Below are positions 1 to 5,195 of a DNA stretch of 5,195 bases, one piece after another (positions within the stretch are counted from its first letter, which is position 1; every line of letters begins with the position of its first letter). The notes below the pieces were generated by a model. It searched no databases and was not told where the DNA came from. It worked only from the letters and a program-made list of their open reading frames with translations. The stretch comes from an uncultured Clostridia bacterium (GTDB taxonomy: Bacteria > Bacillota > Clostridia > Christensenellales > Borkfalkiaceae), in assembly GCA_947174955.1 (NCBI GenBank), contig CAMWKX010000102.1, forward strand, positions 1 to 5,195. Reading direction: 5' to 3'. A program made the position numbers and the translations under genes.

Positions 1-153
1 GTATTGGTTGTTGACGCGAGCATTTTCTGCATAACTTATTTAAAGACGTCGGTCGAGGCGGGGAATATAAACTCGGCGCTTGAAAAGCGCAGGAAAGAGA
101 AAACAATAAAGGAGGAAGAGAACGGTGAATTCGGAAAAGATAATCGAGATTAA
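1..153 (+). CDS. C-terminal end of an upstream protein (partial), possibly a small membrane protein
   Basis: Frame 1 is open from the left edge to a TAA at 151-153, giving about 50 residues. A hydrophobic stretch (VLVVDASIFCITYL, residues 1-14) is followed by a charged tail with NINSALEKRRKEK and then an acidic/basic end. This pattern of a last membrane helix and a cytoplasmic tail loosely recalls DUF3021-type small membrane proteins, which in Firmicutes can sit next to LytTR regulators and ABC-2 exporters; that assignment is a weak inference. The frame overlaps the following ATPase gene by 29 nt and contains its ribosome binding site, consistent with one operon. The 29-nt overlap is somewhat long, so this could also be a chance open frame. 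Confidence 0.5.
   Translation, partial: VLVVDASIFCITYLKTSVEAGNINSALEKRRKEKTIKEEENGEFGKDNRD
111..116 (+). promoter_or_regulatory. Ribosome binding site of the ABC ATPase gene
   Basis: GGAGGA lies 8 nt before the GTG at 125. It decides the use of this non-ATG start, since there is no better start before the conserved ABC domain begins a few residues later. Confidence 0.8.
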
Positions 154-1045
154 CAATCTGAATAAGAGTTTTAAAGACGTGCACGCCGTGCGCGATCTTA
201 GCTTTTCGGTACGAAGGGGCGAACTGTTTGCGTTTTTGGGCGTGAACGGCGCGGGCAAGAGCACGACTATTTCGATAATGTGCGGTAAGCTGACAAAGGA
301 CGGCGGCACCGTAATTATTAACGGCGCGGACGCGGACGGTGCGCCCGCCAAAATCAAGAACAGCCTGGGCGTGGTATTCCAAAGCTGTGCGCTGGATAAG
401 TACCTCAGCGTGTATGACAACCTGCAAAGCCGCGCGGCGCTGTACGGCATAACGGGTGATAAATTTAAGGCGCGGTATAAAGAGCTGTCGGAGCTGCTGC
501 ATTTTACCGACCTTTCGAAGCGCACGCTCGGCAAGCTTTCGGGCGGACAGCGCAGGCGCATAGACATAGCGCGGGCGCTTGTGCACAAGCCCGAAATTCT
601 CATTCTGGACGAGCCGACCACGGGGCTAGACCCGCAGACGCGCAAGCTCTTGTGGCGGGTTGTGTCCGATTTGCGCGAGCAGGAGGGACTGACCGTCTTT
701 CTGACAACCCACTATATGGAGGAGGCGGCCGACGCCGACTACGTCGTGATATTGGACGGCGGCAGGAAGGTTGCGGAGGGCACGCCGCTCGAACTCAAAA
801 ACGCGTATACGCACGACTATATCAACGTTTACGGCGGGGATATGGGCGAGTTATCCGCTCTCGGCTATCCCTGCAGGGAAGCGGGCGGGGCAATAAGAAT
901 AAGCGTGCCCGACACTGCGCACGCCGCAGCTCTCATTTCGGAGCACAGAGAACTTTTCACCGATTTCGAGATATTCAAGGGCAATATGGACGACGTGTTT
1001 TTGACGGTCACGGGCAAGGAGCTTTCGGGAGGCGAAGGGTTATGA
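125..1045 (+). CDS. ABC-2 type exporter, ATP-binding protein (DrrA/CcmA-like)
   Basis: This 306-residue protein is the cytoplasmic ATPase that powers the membrane permease encoded next. All nucleotide-binding motifs are intact: Walker A GVNGAGKST (39-47), Q-loop Gln86 in VVFQ, signature LSGGQ (138-142), Walker B ILILDEP (158-164), D-loop GLDP (167-170) and switch His196 in TTHYMEEA. The C-terminal region after about 220, ending in NMDDVFLTVTGKEL, is typical of the DrrA/NodI branch that pairs with ABC-2 permeases. Length fits the family (about 300). The GTG start is chosen for its GGAGGA at 8 nt. The stop overlaps the permease start as ATGA, so the two are translationally coupled. Exporters of this group move drugs, lipids or toxins; the substrate cannot be told from the sequence. 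Confidence 0.96.
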   Translation: MNSEKIIEINNLNKSFKDVHAVRDLSFSVRRGELFAFLGVNGAGKSTTISIMCGKLTKDGGTVIINGADADGAPAKIKNSLGVVFQSCALDKYLSVYDNLQSRAALYGITGDKFKARYKELSELLHFTDLSKRTLGKLSGGQRRRIDIARALVHKPEILILDEPTTGLDPQTRKLLWRVVSDLREQEGLTVFLTTHYMEEAADADYVVILDGGRKVAEGTPLELKNAYTHDYINVYGGDMGELSALGYPCREAGGAIRISVPDTAHAAALISEHRELFTDFEIFKGNMDDVFLTVTGKELSGGEGL

Positions 1046-1953
1046 GCACTTTTTTCTATATGACGAAGCGCAATATCAAGCTGTTTTTAAAGGACAGGGG
1101 TATGGTGTTCACCTCGCTGGTTACGCCGCTCATTTTGCTTTTGCTGTTCGCGACCTTTCTGGGCAACGTCTACCGCGACACTTTCAAGTCAAATCTTCCC
1201 GAGGGGTTCGAGGTGAGCGATAAAATTATTTCGGGACTGGTTGGAGGCGAGCTGTGCTCGTCGCTCATAGCCGTCTCCTGCGTGACGGTAGCGTTCTGCG
1301 CCAACTTTCTGATGGTGCAGGACAAGGTTAACGGCGCGCGCGACGACCTTATGACTTCGCCCGTAAAGCAGTCGACGCTTTCGCTTGCGTACTACGTTGC
1401 AACCGTCGTAAGCACGCTGGTAATATGCCTGATAGCTACCGCGCTGTGCTTCGTATACCTCGCGTGCGTAGGCTGGTTTTTGAGCTTTGCCGACGTTATG
1501 CTAATTCTTTCGGATGTCGTAATTTTAACGTTGTTCGGTACGGTATTGTCGTCGATAATCAACACCTTCCTCTCGTCGCAGGGGCAGATAACGGCGGTGG
1601 GCACTATAATGTCCGCAGGCTACGGATTTATTTGCGGAGCGTATATGCCGCTGTCACAGTTCGGCGCCGCGGTGCGCAACACGGTTATGTTTCTTCCCGG
1701 CACGTACGGCACGTCGCTCGTGCGCAACCATATGATGGGCGGCGTGTTCGGCGAGATGACCGCCAAAGGCTTTCCCGACGGAGTGGTGGAGGGAATAAAA
1801 GATTCGGTCGACTGCAACCTGTACTTCTTTGATAAAGGCGTGAGCGTCGGGGTTATGTACGCGGTTATGCTGGTTACAGTCGGGCTGTTAATCGGCGCAT
1901 ACGTCGCAATCAATTTTATTAAAGGTAAAAAGAAAAAGAGCGGGCGCATTTGA
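1042..1953 (+). CDS. ABC-2 type exporter, membrane permease
   Basis: This 303-residue integral membrane protein is the partner of the ATPase. It has about six hydrophobic segments, roughly at 22-41, 71-92, 116-145, 149-175, 183-205 and 267-293, with a hydrophilic external loop at about 42-70. Features usual for ABC-2 permeases are the cytoplasmic stretch KVNGARDDLMTSPVK (95-109) after the second helix and the region GAYMPLSQFG with FLPGTY at 199-222. The ATG at 1042 is inside the ATPase stop (ATGA), with a GGAGG-like sequence at about 1028-1039. The frame stays open upstream to 652, but that would replace the ATPase gene and encodes a non-membrane Arg-rich stretch, so it was rejected. The C-terminus is Lys-rich (KGKKKKSGRI), and its codons make the left arm of the hairpin at 1936-1966. 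Substrate unknown. Confidence 0.94.
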   Translation: MSTFFYMTKRNIKLFLKDRGMVFTSLVTPLILLLLFATFLGNVYRDTFKSNLPEGFEVSDKIISGLVGGELCSSLIAVSCVTVAFCANFLMVQDKVNGARDDLMTSPVKQSTLSLAYYVATVVSTLVICLIATALCFVYLACVGWFLSFADVMLILSDVVILTLFGTVLSSIINTFLSSQGQITAVGTIMSAGYGFICGAYMPLSQFGAAVRNTVMFLPGTYGTSLVRNHMMGGVFGEMTAKGFPDGVVEGIKDSVDCNLYFFDKGVSVGVMYAVMLVTVGLLIGAYVAINFIKGKKKKSGRI

Positions 1954-1966
1954 TGCGCCCGCTCTT
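1924..1966 (-). terminator. Intrinsic terminator of the lipid kinase operon, inside the permease 3' end
   Basis: A perfect 14-bp stem (arms 1936-1949 and 1953-1966, GC-rich core, 3-nt loop) begins 11 nt after the kinase stop codon. Read on the - strand it is followed by TTTCTTTTT, a good U-tract. Read on the + strand it is followed by AAAATAATAAA, so it should terminate exporter transcripts poorly. The left arm encodes the last permease residues, and the permease TGA (1951-1953) is in the loop and first arm base. Confidence 0.9.
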
Positions 1967-1977
1967 AAAATAATAAA

Positions 1978-2832
1978 TTATTTATTCGCTGTTGTTACGG
2001 TGTACTTGGTAACGTTCAAAACCGTTTCGCCGTCAATCTGCAGAGCGCACGGTCTGTCGAACTCAACCGTGACTTGCTTGCCGCTTAATATGCAGACGTT
2101 CTTCGTCTTCTTAATATGTTCGCCCTTGAATATCTTGGGGAATATCGTTAAAATCTTCAGCCTGCCCTTGCCGAAGAATACGCAGGTGGACACGGTGCGC
2201 TCATTATTCAGTCTGTCCTGAGCGGGAGTGGGCAGCATACCGCCGCCGTACATTCTGCCGTTCATAGTGGGCGCAATCCACACGTTTTTAAAGGTCTTAG
2301 TCACGCCGTCGACGGTGACCGTCGCGCTTGCAGGTTTGAAGTGGAATAAAAGTCCCTTAATGGCAATGCCCGTGTAGTTGACTTTCTTGTCGGCGGCTTT
2401 GAGCTTGTCGCCCACCTCGCAGCAGTAGCCGTCGATGCCGAAGCCCACGCCGTTAATAAATTTGTAAGTCTTGCCGTTGACCTCGACGGTAGGCAAATCT
2501 TTTACGTACGGTGCAAGCTCCACGGGTTTGTCGCCCGCCTTTTTGCCGATATCCGTCCAGAAATCGTTGCCGTTGCCCGCCGCATAATAGTAAACGGGTG
2601 CTGCAATATTCATACCGTCGGTCTCGTTGATAAAGCGGTTGAGCGTGCCGTCGCCGCCCGCGATAATTACCGCCTCGCCCTCTTTTACTTCCGATAAAAA
2701 TTCGGAGTACGTAATTTTGGTTATATCGAAGTATTCGAGTTCGTCGCCTTCGAGCGCGGTTTTGAGTTCGCCGAAAAATGCAGTGTCGTTAATTCTGCCC
2801 GCATAGGGGTTGTAAAGTACTTTGTATTTCAT
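1978..2832 (-). CDS. Diacylglycerol kinase family protein (DgkB/LCB5/YegS type)
   Basis: The family phosphorylates diacylglycerol or related lipids with ATP at the cytoplasmic face of the membrane, recycling lipid head-group waste into phosphatidic acid. In this 284-residue protein one sees NPYAG (8-12), the nucleotide-binding GGDGTLN (59-65), GNGNDF (86-91), NGVGFGIDG (127-135), YGGGM (195-199) and the C-terminal IDGE (266-269). That Glu lies where DgkB has its catalytic Glu. The loop after GGGM, which in DgkB carries an Asp-Asp-Gly motif near a structural magnesium, here reads PAQDRLNNE, so substrate or metal use may differ. The ATG has GAGGAA (2839-2844) at 6 nt, overlapping the stop of the AraC-type gene upstream, so the two are probably co-translated. 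The exact lipid substrate is unknown. Confidence 0.88.
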   Translation of the reverse strand: MKYKVLYNPYAGRINDTAFFGELKTALEGDELEYFDITKITYSEFLSEVKEGEAVIIAGGDGTLNRFINETDGMNIAAPVYYYAAGNGNDFWTDIGKKAGDKPVELAPYVKDLPTVEVNGKTYKFINGVGFGIDGYCCEVGDKLKAADKKVNYTGIAIKGLLFHFKPASATVTVDGVTKTFKNVWIAPTMNGRMYGGGMLPTPAQDRLNNERTVSTCVFFGKGRLKILTIFPKIFKGEHIKKTKNVCILSGKQVTVEFDRPCALQIDGETVLNVTKYTVTTANK

Positions 2833-2842
2833 AAATTTTTCC

Positions 2843-3577
2843 TCATAAGTTTTTTAAGTAGTGGGAGGGCGCAACGCCGTAATACTTTTTGAACACGGGC
2901 GAAAAGTACAGAGGTTCCGAGTACCCGCACGCCTCGGCAATCTGCGTTACCGAATAGTTGGAGTAGCGGTTGGTCACGCCCGACAAGAGTATGGTTTTAG
3001 CTCTAAGCATTCTCGCGTGGGTAAGGTGCTCGTGCGGGTTGACGCCCACTTCTTTTTTGAAAAGCTTGCGCACATAGTCGTAGTTCAAAGGAAGAGTGCG
3101 GATAAAACTTTCGAGCGAATAGGTGGAGTCGCCGATATGCCTTTCGATATCGTCCAGAACCGACTGAACGGCGGGAGAATAGCCGTTAGGCGCGGCATAT
3201 GCCGCAATCAACGAAGCAATCAGGTTGCCGTAAGCGGAAAGCACCCGCTCGTTTTTTACGGCGTTTTCCTCAAACAGTTTATATGCGCGAAAAAGTGCGT
3301 ACCGTATTTCTTCCGCATAGACCGCTTGTATTATAAGAGCGGATTTGACGGGCAACAGCGCCTTGTCGAGTATTGCGCGCACCGCATTATTGCACGAAAC
3401 GCGGTGTTTTAATAGCGGGGGAATGACCGCAACGCCGCCCTGCGGAATTGAAGTTTTTCCGTCGTCGGCAAAAAAATCGCCTCCGCTTTCGAAAAGAATT
3501 ATTTCAAAGTCGCCGTGGGAATGCAGTTTAGCTTCTTCCGCGCCGCTGACCGCGCCCGCAAAAGTGATATCGTTCAT
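2843..3577 (-). CDS. AraC-family transcriptional regulator
   Basis: This 244-residue protein has an N-terminal cupin-like sensor region (about 15-60, with LHSHGDFEIILFESG and later VIPPLLKH) and a C-terminal AraC/XylS DNA-binding domain (about 140-244). In the DNA-binding part, the first helix-turn-helix is around 152-172. The second is SVTQIAEACGYSEPLYFSPVFKK-like (209-231), followed by the signature end YGVAPSHYL. The linker between the two (GVTNRYSNYSV) is slightly longer than usual. The family usually binds a small ligand with the cupin part and activates nearby genes. The ATG at 3577 has only a weak CGGA before it; a promoter at 3584-3612 puts the transcription start on the ATG itself. 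The gene is 12 nt after the GNAT gene and 10 nt before the kinase gene, which it may regulate. The ligand is unknown. Confidence 0.92.
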   Translation of the reverse strand: MNDITFAGAVSGAEEAKLHSHGDFEIILFESGGDFFADDGKTSIPQGGVAVIPPLLKHRVSCNNAVRAILDKALLPVKSALIIQAVYAEEIRYALFRAYKLFEENAVKNERVLSAYGNLIASLIAAYAAPNGYSPAVQSVLDDIERHIGDSTYSLESFIRTLPLNYDYVRKLFKKEVGVNPHEHLTHARMLRAKTILLSGVTNRYSNYSVTQIAEACGYSEPLYFSPVFKKYYGVAPSHYLKNL

Positions 3578-3596
3578 ATCCGTATTATATCACTTT
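3561..3596. promoter_or_regulatory. Perfect 10-bp inverted repeat over the AraC-type promoter and start (candidate operator)
   Basis: AAAGTGATAT (3561-3570) and ATATCACTTT (3587-3596) are exact inverted copies separated by 16 nt. The centre is at 3578/3579, next to the predicted transcription start, and the right arm overlaps part of the -10 box and the GNAT stop codon. It could be a binding site for a dimeric regulator (perhaps self-repression). In a read-through transcript it could instead form an RNA hairpin that holds the start codon in its loop. Function is inferred from position only. Confidence 0.5.
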
Positions 3597-3612
3597 AAAT
3601 CCGATTTGTCCA
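3584..3612 (-). promoter_or_regulatory. Predicted sigma-70/sigma-A promoter of the AraC-type gene (leaderless)
   Basis: On the - strand there is TGGACA (3607-3612, 5 of 6 to consensus), a 17-bp spacer and a perfect TATAAT (3584-3589). The expected start is 7 nt past the -10 box, at 3577, which is the A of the ATG. The promoter lies within the last codons of the GNAT gene. Confidence 0.65.
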
Positions 3613-4069
3613 TATATTTAACGAACACTTTGTTGTCCGAGTCGGCGCAGTACTCTCCGCCGTCGGCATAGCCCCGTGCGATGAAAAAGCTTTCGCACTC
3701 CTCGACGGGCAGAGTATAAATTTCGCGCGCGCCGTCTGAGGTAAGAGAATTTTCGGCATAGCTCAAAAGAGCCGTGCCAAGACCTCTGCCGCGAAAGGCG
3801 GGAGCTACATACAGCTCGCGCACGTCGCCCGCGCCCTCCTTGAAATTCCAGTCGTTCAATAGGTCGTCAATCTGAAAAATTACGAAGCCTGCAACTTCGC
3901 CGTCGACTTCGGTAACGCCCACTCCGAAAAGGCCCGCTTTCAGATCGGGCAAAAGATAATCGTCAAAAAGGGGGAGGGGGTCCTCCTCGCAGTCGAGTTC
4001 GGCGTAGTAGTCGCAGAAAAGTTTTTTAAAGGCGGGGTAGTCGCTTATCCCGACGGGGCGCACGGACAT
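3590..4069 (-). CDS. GNAT-family N-acetyltransferase
   Basis: Using the ATG at 4069 the protein has 159 residues, usual for a single-domain GNAT enzyme. It should transfer an acetyl group from acetyl-CoA to an amine of an unknown substrate. The key sign is motif A, RELYVAPAFRGRGLGTALL (residues 84-102 from this start), where the RGRGLG loop binds the pyrophosphate of CoA. Before it is the strand GEVAGFVIFQ, and near the end FFIARGY, a common GNAT motif B ending. The N-terminus SVRPVGISDYPAF is the classic first strand and helix. A TTG 12 nt upstream (4081) is also in frame, but it overlaps the ribosome binding site GAGG (4076-4079, 6 nt before the ATG), so the ATG is preferred. The stop TGA is 12 nt before the AraC-type start and overlaps its promoter. 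Confidence 0.9.
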   Translation of the reverse strand: MSVRPVGISDYPAFKKLFCDYYAELDCEEDPLPLFDDYLLPDLKAGLFGVGVTEVDGEVAGFVIFQIDDLLNDWNFKEGAGDVRELYVAPAFRGRGLGTALLSYAENSLTSDGAREIYTLPVEECESFFIARGYADGGEYCADSDNKVFVKYMDKSDLK

Positions 4070-4090
4070 ATAATACCTCAATATAGTATT

Positions 4091-4117
4091 AAAGCGAGGG
4101 CAAAATGCTCTCGCTTT
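4091..4117 (-). terminator. Hairpin between rpmA and the GNAT gene (partial terminator or processing stem)
   Basis: Arms 4091-4101 and 4107-4117 form 11 pairs (one G-U) with a 5-nt loop, starting 14 nt after the rpmA stop. On the - strand it is followed only by TTTAATACTATATT, an imperfect U-tract, so termination may be partial. On the + strand the tail is richer in T (TTTGTTGATTGTTTT), but no + strand gene precedes it. No good separate promoter for the GNAT gene was seen, which fits partial read-through from rpmA. Confidence 0.55.
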
Positions 4118-4131
4118 GTTGATTGTTTTAA

Positions 4132-4410
4132 TTACTGAGCAACGGGGTAAACGGAAACCTGCTTGCCGTCCTTGCCGACTCTTTCGAACTTAACCGTGCC
4201 GTCAACGAGGGCGAACAGGGTGTCGTCCTTGCCGATGCCGACGTTGTTGCCGGGCTTGAACTTGCTGCCGCGCTGTCTTACGAGGATGTTGCCTGCAAGC
4301 ACTTTCTGACCGTCGGCACGCTTAACGCCGAGGTATTTGGGGTTACTGTCTCTGCCGTTATCGGTAGAACCGCCGCCCTTCTTATGGGCGAATAACTTAA
4401 TAAGCATCAT
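4132..4410 (-). CDS. rpmA: 50S ribosomal protein bL27
   Basis: This 92-residue protein is recognised by AHKKGGGSTDNGRDSNPKYL (8-27), followed by GVKRADGQKVLAGNILVRQRG and KFKPGNNVGIGKDDTLFAL, all hallmarks of bL27. In the ribosome its N-terminus reaches the peptidyl transferase centre. Here the conserved AHKK start is preceded by MMLIKLF. In Firmicutes a comparable N-terminal extension is removed by the cysteine protease Prp just before the Ala. The extension is shorter than the usual form (about nine residues containing LNLQ) and lacks the Asn-Leu-Gln part. AGGAGG (4421-4426) is 10 nt before the first ATG and 13 nt before the second, favouring the first. The gene follows rplU by 18 nt; no prp gene lies between them, and obg does not follow. 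Confidence 0.97.
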   Translation of the reverse strand: MMLIKLFAHKKGGGSTDNGRDSNPKYLGVKRADGQKVLAGNILVRQRGSKFKPGNNVGIGKDDTLFALVDGTVKFERVGKDGKQVSVYPVAQ

Positions 4411-4428
4411 AATCGTTGGTCCTCCTAA

Positions 4429-4869
4429 TTATTCAGCCGCGGGCGTTTCCGCAACCTTTTTGGTTGTCGTTCTCTTCTTGGGAGCGGTAGCGGGCTTCTC
4501 TGCGGTTGCAGCCTTTTCGGCAGCGGGAGCCGCTTTCTTGGCGGGAGCCTTCTTAGCTTCGCCTGCACCGATTGCCGTAACCTTTACGGTGGTGTAGGGC
4601 TGTCTGTGACCCTGCTTTTTTCTCTCGTTTTTCTTGGCCTTGTACTTGAAGACGATAATCTTCTTTTCCTTGCCGTGCCCGGTCACCTCGGCGGTAACCA
4701 CAACCTTTTCAACCTCGCTGCCGCAAGCGATAGCGCCGTTGTCGTCCGCCGTCATAACAACGGGGAATGTAACGGTTTCGCCTTCCTTGGCTGCGAGTTT
4801 TTCCACCTTAACGGTGTCGCCTACGGAAACTTTGTATTGCTTGTTTCCGTTGTCGAAAATCGCGTACAT
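4429..4869 (-). CDS. rplU: 50S ribosomal protein bL21 with C-terminal Ala/Lys-rich extension
   Basis: The protein has 146 residues, about 45 more than the usual bL21 (about 103). The core (1-101) starts MYAIFDNGNKQYKVSVGD and carries the family signature KYKAKKNERKKQGHRQPYT (75-93), which contacts 23S rRNA. Residues 102-146 form a low-complexity tail with 16 Ala, 10 Lys, 6 Thr and 5 Pro, probably disordered and basic. The start is ATG 4869 with AGAGGAGG (4877-4884) at 7 nt; the frame is open further up to 5034, but that region contains the promoter and is not bL21-like. It is the first gene of the rplU-rpmA operon, and translation may be autoregulated through the leader. Confidence 0.96.
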   Translation of the reverse strand: MYAIFDNGNKQYKVSVGDTVKVEKLAAKEGETVTFPVVMTADDNGAIACGSEVEKVVVTAEVTGHGKEKKIIVFKYKAKKNERKKQGHRQPYTTVKVTAIGAGEAKKAPAKKAAPAAEKAATAEKPATAPKKRTTTKKVAETPAAE

Positions 4870-4978
4870 AATAAATCCTCCTCTAACCAGTCTCGTCGGA
4901 TACGTTATTGCCAAAGGCATAGGCGGCGCACTACGCTTAAAATGCGCACTTAAAAAGGGCCCGTTCCGAACGGCTCGA
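4870..4978 (-). ncRNA. 5' leader of rplU (candidate L21 leader element)
   Basis: The predicted transcript has about 107 untranslated nucleotides before rplU. Firmicute rplU genes often carry an autoregulatory L21 leader (an Rfam family) at this place. Visible structure includes a 5-bp hairpin CCGTT-loop-AACGG (4961-4973), then GCCC and five U (4952-4956), which looks like a weak terminator or attenuator. There are also TGCC-TTT-GGCA and a small stem around 4936-4948. A match to the Rfam model cannot be judged by eye. Confidence 0.4.
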
Positions 4979-4983
4979 CGATA

Positions 4984-5012
4984 AATATACCATAATAAAA
5001 ATCCCAAGTCAA
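4984..5012 (-). promoter_or_regulatory. Promoter of the rplU-rpmA operon
   Basis: On the - strand there is TTGACT (5007-5012, 5 of 6), a 17-bp spacer and TATATT (4984-4989, 5 of 6), with TG one base before the -10 box (extended -10). The start is expected at about 4975-4978. The strength fits a ribosomal protein operon. It lies in the divergent region with the + strand gene at 5089. Confidence 0.75.
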
Positions 5013-5088
5013 GCAATTTGAGCGGCGGTTGCATAAATTTAGAGCGTTTGGCTCAAAGTAGTAGTAACAAAATTTCAAGGAGAACAAA

Positions 5089-5195
5089 ATGGACAATCTT
5101 AAAAGCGACAGCGAAATATTAGCCGAAATTTACCGCAACGCACAGTATGCGCAGATATCGATAACCGACATTCTGCACGAGCTGGAGGACGAGGT
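5089..5195 (+). CDS. Unrecognised protein, N-terminal part only (truncated by the window)
   Basis: ATG 5089 is preceded by AAGGAG (5077-5082) at 6 nt, and the frame stays open to the right edge, giving about 35 residues that begin MDNLKSDSEILAEIYRNAQYA and continue QISITDILHELEDEV. The sequence is Glu/Leu/Ile-rich and very likely helical, without a signal peptide. It loosely resembles small helical, ferritin-like clostridial proteins of unknown function, but this is only an impression. It is transcribed away from rplU. No convincing promoter was found between 5013 and 5076. Confidence 0.75.
   Translation, partial: MDNLKSDSEILAEIYRNAQYAQISITDILHELEDE

Noticed and set aside
40..645. Open frame on the - strand opposite the ATPase
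   Set aside because: It mirrors the ATPase gene and has no family motifs.
652..1041. Upstream extension of the permease frame to 652
   Set aside because: It overlaps the intact ATPase gene in another frame, is Arg-rich and unlike ABC-2 permeases; the ATGA start at 1042 is well placed.
4070..4081. TTG start at 4081 for the GNAT gene
   Set aside because: It overlaps the GAGG ribosome binding site that is correctly spaced for ATG 4069.
4337..4984. Open frames on the + strand across rpmA and rplU
   Set aside because: They are antisense to conserved ribosomal genes and show no recognisable motifs.
4870..5034. Upstream extension of the rplU frame to 5034
   Set aside because: It contains the predicted promoter and the strong ribosome binding site; MYAI at 4869 is the standard bL21 N-terminus.
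5017..5057. 7-bp inverted repeat TTTGAGC/GCTCAAA with a 27-nt spacer in the divergent region
   Set aside because: A repeat this short at such spacing is expected several times by chance in 5 kb.
1..5195. A new defence system, mobile element, CRISPR array or RNA gene
   Set aside because: No repeats, transposase, integrase, nuclease or tRNA-like structure was seen; the genes belong to known families apart from the two partial ones at the edges.

Overview
The window looks like chromosomal DNA of a Firmicute, probably a clostridial and possibly gut-associated lineage. The reasons are strong AGGAGG-type ribosome binding sites, a GTG start, the rplU-rpmA ribosomal pair with an N-terminally extended bL27, a DrrA-type ABC-2 exporter, and a DgkB/LCB5-family lipid kinase. 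Codon use is moderately GC-rich and similar in all genes. No mobile element, CRISPR array, tRNA or rRNA was seen. The species cannot be named from this alone.

Left part, + strand (1-1953): the tail of an upstream gene, possibly a small membrane protein, runs into an ABC exporter ATPase (125-1045). The membrane permease follows (1042-1953) and overlaps the ATPase by ATGA. This is one operon for a two-component ABC-2 exporter of unknown substrate. Its last codons form one arm of a strong hairpin (1936-1966), which works better as a terminator for the opposing genes.

Right part, - strand, read from about 4978 down to 1978: a consensus promoter (4984-5012) and a leader of about 107 nt precede rplU (bL21 with a long Ala/Lys-rich tail). 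rpmA (bL27 with a short N-terminal extension) comes next, then a hairpin at 4091-4117. After it come a GNAT acetyltransferase, an AraC-family regulator and a diacylglycerol-kinase-family protein. The AraC gene has its own near-consensus promoter inside the end of the GNAT gene. The predicted transcription start falls on the A of the ATG, and a perfect 10-bp inverted repeat is centred there, suggesting a leaderless, possibly self-regulated gene. The AraC and kinase genes are tightly coupled, with the kinase ribosome binding site over the AraC stop codon. The kinase gene ends at the hairpin shared with the exporter permease.

Right edge, + strand (5089-5195): the start of a divergent, unrecognised gene with a good ribosome binding site.

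Overall the content is ordinary. The most notable points are the leaderless AraC promoter with its palindrome, the bL27 extension without an adjacent prp protease gene, the bL21 tail, and the terminator embedded in the permease coding end. No new multi-gene system was found.
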